From assembly GCA_910586925.1 (NCBI GenBank), contig CAJUKG010000001.1, positions 281,727-345,726 on the forward strand: a stretch of 64,000 bases of DNA. Direction: 5' to 3'. Position 1 is the first letter of the stretch; each line of letters starts with the position of its first letter. Made by a program: the position numbers and the translations under genes. The notes beneath the pieces were generated by a model. That model did no database searches, was not told where the DNA came from, and saw only the letters and a list, made by a program, of their open reading frames with translations. This DNA is from an uncultured Christensenellaceae bacterium. GTDB lineage: Bacteria > Bacillota > Clostridia > Christensenellales > Pumilibacteraceae. This document shows, piece after piece, positions 1-8,181 of this stretch.

Positions 1-451
1 TCACGCCGAAGCGATAAAAGCAAAGAGTGCAAAACTCGGTTGGCATACCGATCGTTCGGGTCGGATCGAAGCACTTATAGACAGCGCGGCGGGACAGCAC
101 ACGCTGAACGCCGACAAATCGGTCGCAGAGCTATTTTGCGATAACGGCATACTCGTCGACACCCGCGTCAACAAGGATCTGTTTACCGGCATCAATCGCG
201 TAAAACAATATTTGATGACAGACGGCAAACCTCGGCTTTTCGTGTTCGATGGGTGCGTCAATCTCATTCGCGAGCTGAAAAGTTATCGCTGGGGCGACGG
301 CGACAGACCCGTAAAGACGGACGATCACTGCGTCGACGCGCTGCGTTATTATTTGATGAGCCGTCCGACGCCGCCCCGCCGCGAAAGCGTCAAGAGCGAG
401 ATTGCGCTCGATATGGAGCGGCTTATTCGGCGCAAAAAGATAGGGCGGTAA
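1..451 (+). CDS. Phage terminase large subunit, C-terminal part (5' end outside window)
   Basis: The reading frame is open from base 2 and ends at TAA 449-451, so about 149 C-terminal residues are visible. Near the end it carries KTDDHCVDALRYYLM, the acidic C-terminal motif of the RNase H-like nuclease domain of large terminases, which cuts concatemeric DNA during head filling. The upstream ATPase domain lies outside the window. The portal gene follows about 840 bases downstream, the usual order of a packaging module. The family call rests on this motif and on the neighbours; no more specific terminase type can be given. Confidence 0.85.
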   Translation, partial: HAEAIKAKSAKLGWHTDRSGRIEALIDSAAGQHTLNADKSVAELFCDNGILVDTRVNKDLFTGINRVKQYLMTDGKPRLFVFDGCVNLIRELKSYRWGDGDRPVKTDDHCVDALRYYLMSRPTPPRRESVKSEIALDMERLIRRKKIGR

Positions 452-469
452 TGCGGAGTGTTAATGACA

Positions 470-740
470 AGAAACCGAAAGTACCGTGTCGTTTCGACCA
501 AACGGGCGAAGCGAGTGCGCGGAGAAATCTAATAAGAATAGATTCTTCACTGCGTTCGGAATGATAAAAGAAGATGTTGCGGGACGCAGTGGGCAGCGTC
601 CCCTACGGAAACAAGGACGATTGATAGTGTGGGACGCAGTGGGCAGCGTCCCCTACGGAAACAAGGTCGATTGATAGGTGCGGTACGCAGTGGGATAAAG
701 TCCCATGCGGAGTGTCGCGTTGCTTGGAATGACGAGTTTG
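470..740. repeat. Gene-free gap with tandem hairpin repeats and dispersed intergenic repeat fragments
   Basis: Two near-identical units of about 50 bases (581-630 and 631-680) each hold the inverted repeat GGGACGC...GCGTCCC, and a third decayed copy begins near 682. Flanking them are pieces of a dispersed element (about 485-565 and 708-735) of the type 'TCATTCCGA..GCGAG..GAATCT', which reappears at 20.5, 42.8 and 55.5 kb. I see no convincing gene between the terminase stop and base 782. Confidence 0.7.
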
Positions 741-781
741 TTTTGCGTTTATTTGATTTTTTCAATTCGATAGAGGGGGGT

Positions 782-1039
782 ATGAGTAATACACGTGACG
801 ATATTCTTTCCGCGGTGCTTAAACGCGCGTGCGGATATTCGGCGCAGGAAACCGTCGAGGAGTATGCCGTCGTGGACGGCACGCTCGAGCTTGTCAAACG
901 GCGGGTGACGACGAAGGACGTTCCGCCCGATATGACTGCGGCGAAAATGATTTTCGACAGAGGCGACGTATCCGACCTCACCGACGAACAACTCGAGGCG
1001 GAGCGGCGGCGGCTTTTGGACGAGCTTAAAGCCGAATGA
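782..1039 (+). CDS. Small phage protein of unknown function
   Basis: 85 residues, ATG at 782 behind a GAGGGGGG ribosome-binding stretch. It is charged and probably helical, with KRRVTTKDVPPDMTAAKMI in the middle and an acidic/arginine-rich C-terminus. Small proteins of this kind are often found next to terminase genes, and a terminase small-subunit or packaging accessory role is possible, but no DNA-binding motif can be recognised with confidence. It sits between the terminase and portal genes, so a role in packaging or head assembly is the natural guess (inference from position only). Confidence 0.6.
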   Translation: MSNTRDDILSAVLKRACGYSAQETVEEYAVVDGTLELVKRRVTTKDVPPDMTAAKMIFDRGDVSDLTDEQLEAERRRLLDELKAE

Positions 1040-1077
1040 CGTTAAAACGTTAAAACACCATAAACGGAGGATTTATT

Positions 1078-1293
1078 ATGGAAGTTATCGAGTGCAAGAA
1101 CAGCATACGGTGCGAGCTTGGCGCGTGCAGAAATCGCGCGACGCACACCGTCAAGTTCGATCATGTGGGGCTTCGCGGCAGACTGCATGCGTGCGACAAG
1201 TGTCTCGGCGAGCTTTATGCGGCGATAGGCAAGACGGTCGTGCCGAAGTCGATAGAAACGGCGAAGCGCAAAGGCAAAGGGGGGAATGCATGA
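1078..1293 (+). CDS. Small Cys-rich, probably zinc-binding phage protein
   Basis: 71 residues. Cysteines at about 6, 12, 17, 39 and 42 include a C-x2-C pair (CDKC) and resemble a small treble-clef or zinc-ribbon fold. ATG at 1078 follows CGGAGGA. Its TGA overlaps the portal start as ATGA (1290-1293), so the two genes are probably translationally coupled. Function unknown. Confidence 0.6.
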   Translation: MEVIECKNSIRCELGACRNRATHTVKFDHVGLRGRLHACDKCLGELYAAIGKTVVPKSIETAKRKGKGGNA

Positions 1294-3179
1294 CCCGCGA
1301 GTTCAAAGAGGATATAATCGCGTCGGTGCGGCGCGATTACGAACGGTTTGCCGAACAGCGGAGACCTTACGAAATGCAGTGGCGGTTGAACATGAATTTC
1401 TGTCTTGGCAATCAGTACTGCACCGCTTTCCCCGACGGAGAAATCCGCGACGTGGAGCGCGACTACTATTGGCAGGAGCGCGAGGTGTTCAATCATATCG
1501 CGCCGCTCGTGGAAATGCGGCGTGCCAAACTTCGCACCGTGCGACCGACGCTCACCGTGCGACCGTTCTCGTCCGACGACGGCGACGTAAAGACCGCCAA
1601 AGCCGCGACGAAAATACTGAACGCCGCATGCGATAAACTCAATATCGACGCGGTGATCACCGACGGCACCATGTGGTCGGAACTTTGCGGCACGAGTTTT
1701 TACTATATCGGTTGGGACGAGTCGGCGGGTATCAAGCTCGGCGACGGCGTGTACGAAGGCGACGTCGCGGTGTCGGCGGTGTCGCCGTTCGAGATCTATC
1801 CAGACGATCTTTTCGCGCCCGACGTTGCCGACTGTCGCACGCTCATTCGCGCCCGCGCGGTAGACGTGGACGAGATCGGGCGCATTTACGGCAAGACCGT
1901 CGAACCCGAAACGAGCGCGGTCATATCGGTTGACAGTGCGGCGGTAGGCGGCGGACTCGTCGCCGTCGGTACGCTTAACAAACTCGCGGCGGGCGAGTCG
2001 GGGCACAGCGCGGTGCTCATAGAACGGTATTCGATGCCGACACGCGAGCATCCCGACGGCGAGCTTGCGATCGTCGCGAACGGCGAGCTTTTGCATTACG
2101 GCGCGCTGCCGTACGTCAACGGCGGCGACGGACGGCGGGGCATACCGTTCGTGCGACAAACGTCGATAAACATAGCGGGCGGGTTTTTCGGCACGTCCGT
2201 CGTCGAGCGCGCCATACCCATACAGCGCGCGTACAACGCCGTCAAGAACCGCAAGCACGAGTTTATGAACAGGCTCGCTATGGGCGTAATGGCGGTGGAG
2301 GACGGCTCGGTAGACATAGACAACCTCGAACAGGAAGGCATTTCGCCGGGCAAGATCCTCGTATACAGACAGGGTGCGACACCGCCGCGCATGGTGGAAA
2401 CGGGCAACGTTCCGAGCAGTTTCGATATCGAAGAACAGCGGCTCTTGAACGAGTTTACGCAGATCAGCGGCGTCAACGAGATGATGCGCAGCAGCGAGGC
2501 GGTCACGGCGAATATGAGCGGCGTCGCGCTTCAGCTTTTGATCGAACAGGACGATACGCGGCTGTCGCTGTCGGCGGAATACGTGCGCACGGCGGCGCGC
2601 GAGATCGCGCGGCAAATACTGCGGCTGTATAAGCAGTTTGCCGCCGACGCGCGGCTTTCGCGCATAGTCGGGCAGGGCGGACAGGTAGAACTCATGCGGT
2701 GGTCGGCGTCGGACATTTCGAGCGACGACGTGATTTTCGCCACCGACAACGAACTGCTTTCCACGCCCGCCATGCGTCAAAACATGATGATGGAGCTGTA
2801 CAAAATGGGGCTTCTGTTCGACGCGGACGGAAAAATGTCGGACACCGCGAAGCGCAGGTTTATGGACGCGCTCGGGTACGGTGGTTGGGACGGCGATATA
2901 GATATGACCGCCGTACACATTTCGCGAGCCGAGGCGGAGAACATGAAGGGCAGTTACAAGATTAGCGAGTTCGACGACCACGAACTGCATATTCAATCGC
3001 ATACGCGCTATCTTCTTTCCGAATGCGGTACGGGGCGCAAGGCGGACAAGCTGTCCGCGCATATCAAAGAGCACAAGCTCGCACGCGCACTCGCCGCAAA
3101 ATCGGAAGAAGCCGTCGGCGGCGTGGAAACCCCCGTGCCGAGCGAAGAAGCTATCGACAATAATCGTCAGGGAGGATAA
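1290..3179 (+). CDS. Phage portal protein, P22-like type
   Basis: 629 residues from the ATG that overlaps the previous stop. The N-terminus (RRDYERFAEQRRPYEMQW, then a WQEREVFNHIAPLVE stretch and RAKLRTVRPTLTVRP) matches the opening of P22-type podoviral portals, the dodecameric DNA channel at the head vertex. The central 'SPFEIYPDDLFAPDV' and the later 'QISGVNEMMRSSEAVTANMSG' are also typical of portals. An in-frame extension upstream to 1092 is possible but would overlap the whole small Cys gene and lacks a better ribosome site. The next gene starts 2 bases after the stop. The family assignment comes from motifs and position. Confidence 0.85.
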   Translation: MTREFKEDIIASVRRDYERFAEQRRPYEMQWRLNMNFCLGNQYCTAFPDGEIRDVERDYYWQEREVFNHIAPLVEMRRAKLRTVRPTLTVRPFSSDDGDVKTAKAATKILNAACDKLNIDAVITDGTMWSELCGTSFYYIGWDESAGIKLGDGVYEGDVAVSAVSPFEIYPDDLFAPDVADCRTLIRARAVDVDEIGRIYGKTVEPETSAVISVDSAAVGGGLVAVGTLNKLAAGESGHSAVLIERYSMPTREHPDGELAIVANGELLHYGALPYVNGGDGRRGIPFVRQTSINIAGGFFGTSVVERAIPIQRAYNAVKNRKHEFMNRLAMGVMAVEDGSVDIDNLEQEGISPGKILVYRQGATPPRMVETGNVPSSFDIEEQRLLNEFTQISGVNEMMRSSEAVTANMSGVALQLLIEQDDTRLSLSAEYVRTAAREIARQILRLYKQFAADARLSRIVGQGGQVELMRWSASDISSDDVIFATDNELLSTPAMRQNMMMELYKMGLLFDADGKMSDTAKRRFMDALGYGGWDGDIDMTAVHISRAEAENMKGSYKISEFDDHELHIQSHTRYLLSECGTGRKADKLSAHIKEHKLARALAAKSEEAVGGVETPVPSEEAIDNNRQGG

Positions 3180-3181
3180 AC

Positions 3182-3730
3182 ATGAAGGAAAACAAAAACG
3201 AAAGTGCCGAAGTCGCCGTCGCCGCGGAAACCGCGGACAAGCGGCTCGGCAAGTTCGACACGGCGGATGAACTGCTTCGTGCCTATAACGCGCTCGAGAG
3301 CGAATTCACCAAGCGGTGCCAGCTCGTAAGCGAGCTACAAGCACGGCTTTCGGCACTCGAGGCGCAGGCAGTCAAGCAGCCGCCCGAAACGGCGGAAAAC
3401 GAGGGCGCACGCCCTTCGCCCGACGACGCTAGGCGCGAGACGTCGGACGAAATCGAAACGGTGTGCACCGCGACAGGCGTACCGCCCGAGGACGGGGCGG
3501 AAATTTACGGGGTGCCGAGCGAAATACTCGACCATCTCGACGAGTACGCGGTAATCCTTGCGGCTATCCCGCAGGTGATGGATGCGTGTATAGAGCAGTA
3601 TAAAAGACGACTTTTGGGCGAACGCGGGGTTTCGGCGTCGCCGCGCGGCATGGCGGTGATAGTGCCCGCGGCGCGTCCCAAAACTCTCGCCGACGCCAAG
3701 CGTTTGGCGATGCAGATGATAAGCAATTAA
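3182..3730 (+). CDS. Probable capsid scaffolding protein
   Basis: 182 residues, starting just after the portal gene behind GGAGG (3172-3176). The protein is acidic with a predicted coiled coil at about residues 25-65 (LLRAYNALESEFTKR, QLVSELQARLSALEAQ), a low-complexity middle and a basic C-terminal end (RPKTLADAKRLAMQM). A helical acidic body with a basic tail, located between portal and major capsid genes, is the usual pattern for a scaffold that guides procapsid assembly. No sequence family is recognised, so the call depends on position and composition. Confidence 0.6.
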   Translation: MKENKNESAEVAVAAETADKRLGKFDTADELLRAYNALESEFTKRCQLVSELQARLSALEAQAVKQPPETAENEGARPSPDDARRETSDEIETVCTATGVPPEDGAEIYGVPSEILDHLDEYAVILAAIPQVMDACIEQYKRRLLGERGVSASPRGMAVIVPAARPKTLADAKRLAMQMISN

Positions 3731-3841
3731 TAATTATTGTCTTTATAATGCAGTGGAACAGTAACACCAAACAAATAAAACGATACGGCGAGAAAACAGT
3801 ACGAAAAGTAACGAAGCCGTATGAAAAAAAGGAGTTAAAAA

Positions 3842-4984
3842 ATGATAACGATTCAAAATGCGGAAAACGCGCTCAAGACGGTATACCTCGGCACGATGAC
3901 CGAGCTTCTCAACACCAAAGTCAATCCGTTGCTCGCAAAGATCGAACAGACCTCGAGCGACGTGTGGGGCAAAGAAATACGCACGGCGGCGAAGTTCGGC
4001 ATAAACGGCGGTATCGGCGCGGGCGACGAGGCGGGCGAGCTTCCCGCCGCGCACGGCAATAACTACTTGCAGTTCGTCACCTCGCTCAAAAATCTTTACG
4101 GTCAGATAGAGATTTCCGACAAGGCGATCCGCGCGTCCGCCGACGGGCGCGGCGCGTTCACCGATCTTCTCAACGCCGAGCTGGAAGGGCTTTTGAACGC
4201 GTCGAAGTTCAATCTCGGCAGAATGTTGTACGGCGACGGGTCGGGGCTTCTCGCGACGTTCTCTACCGACGCGAAAAACGCGGTCGTGTGCGACAATACG
4301 CGCAATCTCATCGAGGGGCTTGTCGTGGACGTGTATTCGGGCGATACGAAGAAAGGCACGGCGCGCATCACGTACGTCGACCGCGCGAACAAGAAAGTTA
4401 CGGTAGACGGCGCGGTTTCTATAGCGAGCGGCGATACGATATACGTGCAGGGTTCCAAAGACAAAGAGATCACCGGTATCGGCGCACTGTTTAACGGCGA
4501 CAGCATTTACGGCGTGCAAAAATCGGCGCATCCCTTCCTCAAGCCGTACACGAAAGCGGTGAACGGCGAACTCGACGAGATCGTTTTGCAGGAAACGATA
4601 GACGCGCTCGAGAACGATGCGGGTTCCACGGTGGACTTTATCGCGTGCTCGCAGGACGCGAAATATTCGTTCATCAATTACATGAGCACGTTCAAGCGCA
4701 ATATCGACTTCACCGAGCTGGACGGCGGGTTCAAGACCATTTCGTACAACGGGCTTCCGCTCGTTTACGACAGATTCGTGCCCGACGGCAGTATGTACCT
4801 TCTCAATACCAAAGCGTTCAAACTGCATCAGCTGTGCGATTGGCGGTTCCTCGAAACGGAGAACGGCAAGATCTTGCGCCAAACGCAGGGCAAGCCTACA
4901 TATACCGCGACGCTTGTCAAGTATTGCGACCTCATATGTCAAAAGCCGAACGGTCAGGCGATGCTTACGGGTATCACGCGTTGA
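3842..4984 (+). CDS. Major capsid protein (HK97-like fold)
   Basis: 380 residues, ATG at 3842 behind AAAAAGGAG. The first 110 residues resemble the N-arm and spine helix of HK97-type capsid proteins (GTMTELLNTKVNPLLAKIE, then GDEAGELPAA and QIEISDKAIRAS). The C-terminal part (GFKTISYNGLPLVYDRFVP, then LFLL-type strand 'MYLLNTKAF') fits the A-domain end. About residues 160-215 form an inserted beta-rich segment (VVDVYSGDTKKGTARITYVD... SGDTIYVQGS) that looks like an extra surface domain. It is the only protein here with size and position for the shell subunit. Confidence 0.8.
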   Translation: MITIQNAENALKTVYLGTMTELLNTKVNPLLAKIEQTSSDVWGKEIRTAAKFGINGGIGAGDEAGELPAAHGNNYLQFVTSLKNLYGQIEISDKAIRASADGRGAFTDLLNAELEGLLNASKFNLGRMLYGDGSGLLATFSTDAKNAVVCDNTRNLIEGLVVDVYSGDTKKGTARITYVDRANKKVTVDGAVSIASGDTIYVQGSKDKEITGIGALFNGDSIYGVQKSAHPFLKPYTKAVNGELDEIVLQETIDALENDAGSTVDFIACSQDAKYSFINYMSTFKRNIDFTELDGGFKTISYNGLPLVYDRFVPDGSMYLLNTKAFKLHQLCDWRFLETENGKILRQTQGKPTYTATLVKYCDLICQKPNGQAMLTGITR

Positions 4985-5298
4985 CGGGTCGGGTCATAGA
5001 GGACGATCTGTTCGGCATTTGCGGACGGCTTAAGAGCATCGACGACGGGTATTTCGTGTTTCGGAACTACAAGACCGGTAGGTTCGAAGTGCATAACCGC
5101 AAGGACGCAAGCACGCTTTGCCTTGTTCTGCCTTACGACGAGCTTGACGAGCGCACCGTGCGCCGCGTCCTTGCGACCCGTGTCGAGCGTGCCGCGGAAG
5201 CGGTGGCGCAAATGGAACGCGACAATGCGCGGCTTTCCGCCGCGCGCGTGGCTGCCGCGACGGAAAAAGCCGTTTGCGGCGCGGGAGGTTCAATATGA
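4936..5298 (+). CDS. Phage protein of unknown function, overlapping the capsid gene
   Basis: 120 residues if it starts at ATG 4936, overlapping the capsid gene by 49 bases. TTG at 4981 is an alternative start that shares bases with the capsid stop (TTGA) and would give 105 residues; neither has a good ribosome site. The core 'GYFVFRNYKTGRFEVHNRKD' is a compact beta hairpin region, followed by a helical C-terminus. Its TGA overlaps the next ATG (ATGA at 5295). It lies in the head-completion region but has no recognised family. Confidence 0.6.
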   Translation: MSKAERSGDAYGYHALTGRVIEDDLFGICGRLKSIDDGYFVFRNYKTGRFEVHNRKDASTLCLVLPYDELDERTVRRVLATRVERAAEAVAQMERDNARLSAARVAAATEKAVCGAGGSI

Positions 5299-5870
5299 CG
5301 GTAAGAGAAATAGCGTGCGCCGCGGCGGCGATATTGCAGGCGGATGATATAGCGGAGCTTATAGAGCGACAGACGGAATCGGAAGATACGGGCGAAAACA
5401 GTATAGACGCGTCGACAGATCCCGACGTCAAAACGCTCGTCAAATGCGTCAATCTCGCCGTTGCGGAATTGAACCGCGAATTGCCCGTCGTGCAAGTCGC
5501 GACTATGCGAGCGGACGGCGGGATCGTTCCGCCGTCGACGTTTCCCGACGGGTTGAGCGCGGTTCGTGCGGTGAAGCGCGGAAAAGCTCCCGTGAGTTTC
5601 GGGCTGTCCAATCTCGGAATAACGGTTGCGGCGGACGGCGAGTATACCGTCGAGTATACGCTCGCGCACCGCGACGGCAAGCTCGACGACGATATAGCCG
5701 TCGGCGTCGGTGCGGACGCGGACGTCGTTTGCTATCTCGCGGCGCGAAACTACTGCCTTGTTACGGGGCGGAACGACGAAGCGTCGGTGTGGGATCAGCG
5801 TTACAACGCCGAACTCGAAAAGCGCAAGCTGGCGCGTCGCGCGCGGTTGCCGCGAAGGGTTTGGACGTAA
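5295..5870 (+). CDS. Putative head-tail connector protein
   Basis: 191 residues. The chosen ATG at 5295 overlaps the previous stop; a start at 5274 would add seven residues. The sequence has an N-terminal helical part (VKTLVKCVNLAVAELNREL), a beta-rich middle and a helical end with SVWDQRYNAELEKRK and a basic tail. This architecture and the position two genes after the capsid resemble the small connector/adaptor proteins of podoviruses (for example P22 gp4 or gp6-type roles). That is a positional inference; no catalytic motif is visible. Confidence 0.55.
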   Translation: MTVREIACAAAAILQADDIAELIERQTESEDTGENSIDASTDPDVKTLVKCVNLAVAELNRELPVVQVATMRADGGIVPPSTFPDGLSAVRAVKRGKAPVSFGLSNLGITVAADGEYTVEYTLAHRDGKLDDDIAVGVGADADVVCYLAARNYCLVTGRNDEASVWDQRYNAELEKRKLARRARLPRRVWT

Positions 5871-5992
5871 ACGGATTGCACTGTTAAAGAGAAGTCGGCG
5901 CGAGCGGTAAAATAACGATCGGTTGCGGGCGGGCGCAAGGCGATATTTCGCCACGGGTGGGGATCAAGACTAATCGGACAAGGGAGTGGGTT

Positions 5993-7387
5993 ATGGGCAC
6001 AATGAAGATACCGCATACCGCGCGGTACAGAAAGCGCGTCGGCAGTTTCGGCGGTACGGACGTTAAGCGCGATTCGAGCGTCATTTCGTTCTCGACGGCG
6101 GCGCGTTGTTACAATTTCGACATGTCGAGCGGCGCGCTCCGCGAGGGGTACGGCACCGAAACGCACGCGCTCGTACCGAACTCGGCACGGCGGTATTATG
6201 TGTACAGATATTATTCGGACGAGGACGGGAAGTACATAGATCAGTATTTGTATCAGCTTAAAAACGGATTGATAATGTGTTACGATTCCAAACGGAAAAT
6301 GCACCTGTATATTTCCGGCAAGCAGTTTCCCGAAATGCATGCGGTCAATTACAGACTTAATTCGGCGGACGTGTTGCTGCTGTCGTTTTCGGACGGAACG
6401 CTCAAAAGCTGGAACGGATCGAAGATCGTAGACTATCCCGTGCCCGATATTTCGTCGATGGCGTTGCATTACGAACGGCTGTTCGTGACGAGCAAGACCG
6501 AGCCGACGAAGGTGTTCTTTTCGGACGACCTCGATCCTACGAACTTTGCGGTATCGTCGGACGGCGGCGGATTTATAGAACTCTTGGACGAACGCGGAAA
6601 TCTCAACAAAGTGGTGTCGTTCGGTTCGTACCTGTACATATTCCGCGATCACGGCATAAGCCGCGTTACGGCGTTCGGCGACCAGCGCGAATTTTCGGTG
6701 GTCAATCTGTTCGTCACCGCGGGGCGCATTTATCCGTCGAGCATAGCGACGTGCGGGTCGAGCGTAATGTTTCTCGCGTCGGACGGGTTGTATCGCTTCG
6801 ACGGATACGACTGCGTGCGCGTGCTCGAAAACCTCGACGGACTGATCGTCGCGGGCGATAACTGTTCGTGCGCGTATCACAACGGCAAGTATTTCCTCGC
6901 GTGCGGCATGGACTTCGGCGACGGCGAAATTGTCGGGTGCGAAGCGGCAGAGCATACCGTCAACGGACTACTCGTTCTCGACATGTCGACGGGCGAGTAT
7001 TCGGTCACGCGCGGCACCGACATCACGTTTATGAATTCGTGCACGTACGAGGGCGAGGATTATCTCGTGTGCTGCGACGGCGGCGCGGGCAGGGTGATCT
7101 CGCGTTGCGGTACTCGCAACGGCGAACCGTTGCCAAAAGTGTGGACGGGCGCGGATACCGATTTCGGTTCGCCCGACGCCGTCAAGTCGGTGCGCGAAGT
7201 GTATATCAAAACTTCGGTCGCCTGCGAGCTGACACTCGAGAACGGAAAGAAGAAAAAGACGCTCGCGGTAAAACCCGGCGACAGGCGTGTGCGCGTAAAC
7301 TTCAATGCGCGGCGAATGTCGCTTACCGTCGGGTGCGCCGCCGCGGCATGTACGGTCAAGCCGCCGACGATCGTTTATTCTGTATGA
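5993..7387 (+). CDS. Phage tail/DNA-stabilisation-like protein, beta-rich
   Basis: 464 residues from ATG 5993 with AGGGAG just upstream; an in-frame GTG at 5957 is less likely. The protein is almost entirely beta-strand with recurring blade-like segments (VSFGSYLYIFRDHGISRV, SSVMFLASDGLYRFDGYDCV, EGEDYLVCCDGGAGRV), suggesting a beta propeller. Podoviral head-closure/tail proteins such as P22 gp10 or T7 gp12 have this size, fold type and genome position. I take it as the tail hub or plug protein. It is the last clear structural gene before the lysis genes. Confidence 0.6.
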   Translation: MGTMKIPHTARYRKRVGSFGGTDVKRDSSVISFSTAARCYNFDMSSGALREGYGTETHALVPNSARRYYVYRYYSDEDGKYIDQYLYQLKNGLIMCYDSKRKMHLYISGKQFPEMHAVNYRLNSADVLLLSFSDGTLKSWNGSKIVDYPVPDISSMALHYERLFVTSKTEPTKVFFSDDLDPTNFAVSSDGGGFIELLDERGNLNKVVSFGSYLYIFRDHGISRVTAFGDQREFSVVNLFVTAGRIYPSSIATCGSSVMFLASDGLYRFDGYDCVRVLENLDGLIVAGDNCSCAYHNGKYFLACGMDFGDGEIVGCEAAEHTVNGLLVLDMSTGEYSVTRGTDITFMNSCTYEGEDYLVCCDGGAGRVISRCGTRNGEPLPKVWTGADTDFGSPDAVKSVREVYIKTSVACELTLENGKKKKTLAVKPGDRRVRVNFNARRMSLTVGCAAAACTVKPPTIVYSV

Positions 7388-7400
7388 CGGGGGGAAAATC

Positions 7401-7697
7401 ATGGACAAAGCTATGCGGGCTATCGCGCTCGCCGAGGAAAATTCCGCCGAAATAGCGGCGTTGAGAAAGGGTGCGGCGCGAGTCGCGGAAGGCAGAGCGG
7501 AAAACGGGCATACCACGTTCGGCACGGTGAACGGCACCGTCGCCATAGTCGTATTCTCTAACACGACGAGCTTTTCGCTCATTTCGTGCGGGAAAATCGT
7601 CGCGACGGGCAAATCTCCGCTTATCGCGAAAATCGAACGGGGAACGCTCGATATGTCCGCCGTCGCCACCGACGCTCGGGCGGCGATATTCGGCTGA
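7401..7697 (+). CDS. Small phage hypothetical protein
   Basis: 98 residues. ATG at 7401 follows a G-rich ribosome site (CGGGGGGAAAA). A helical N-terminus (AEENSAEIAALRKGAARVAEG) leads into a short beta-rich half (GTVAIVVFSNTTSFSLISCGKIV). It has no recognised family. Position just before the holin suggests a tail accessory protein, but this is a guess. Confidence 0.55.
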   Translation: MDKAMRAIALAEENSAEIAALRKGAARVAEGRAENGHTTFGTVNGTVAIVVFSNTTSFSLISCGKIVATGKSPLIAKIERGTLDMSAVATDARAAIFG

Positions 7698-7726
7698 TCT
7701 ATAATAAACAAAAAATGGGGGGAATT

Positions 7727-8011
7727 ATGGAAGAAATCATTTCGCTCGTCGTCGCGAACGGGCTGTGGGCGGTGCTGTTTTGCGGATTGCTCGTGTATGA
7801 ACTGCGCGATGGCAGAACGCGCGAGCAGAAGTATACGCAGACTATCCGCACACTCGCCGACAGGCTGGAGGCGGTGGACGGCGTAAAGGCGGACACGACC
7901 GAGATCAAAGCGGACGCAAAAGCGGTGCTCGTCGATACCGCAGTCATCAAGACCGCCGTGGCGACGCCTGTCGGCAAAGGAGCGGACGTATGCGACGGCG
8001 CGCCCGCATGA
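7727..8011 (+). CDS. BhlA/UviB-type holin-like protein
   Basis: 94 residues, ATG at 7727 behind GGGGGGA. One N-terminal membrane segment (about residues 4-24, LVVANGLWAVLFCGLLVYEL) is followed at once by a charged helix with REQKYTQTIRTLADRLEAV. This is the layout of the BhlA/UviB family, small membrane proteins linked to phage or bacteriocin release. The gene lies in the lysis part of the phage module; a second holin-like gene lies at 9111. No endolysin is seen between or after them. Confidence 0.8.
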   Translation: MEEIISLVVANGLWAVLFCGLLVYELRDGRTREQKYTQTIRTLADRLEAVDGVKADTTEIKADAKAVLVDTAVIKTAVATPVGKGADVCDGAPA

Positions 8012-8181
8012 CGGAATGCTCCGCATCGCGATCGGCGTCCGAAGCGCGGCACGGCGACGACGGGTGCGAGAACGAGCGGGAAATCGAACGGGAGCGAACC
8101 GACGTCATGGCGCGGTACGAGCTTTTACGTTACAGATTATTCAAGGAGAAATACGAATTACATGGGCAATCAGATTTTTAA
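8008..8181 (+). CDS. Possible small overlapping phage ORF
   Basis: 57 residues from the ATG that overlaps the holin stop (ATGA at 8008-8011). It is highly charged (ENEREIERERTD) and ends 20 bases inside the next gene. A shorter form starting at ATG 8107 (MARYELLRYRLFKEKYEL...) is equally possible. The overlaps on both sides fit the compact phage layout, but the Ser/Ala/Arg-rich first half could be a translated spacer. Function unknown. Confidence 0.35.
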   Translation: MTECSASRSASEARHGDDGCENEREIERERTDVMARYELLRYRLFKEKYELHGQSDF

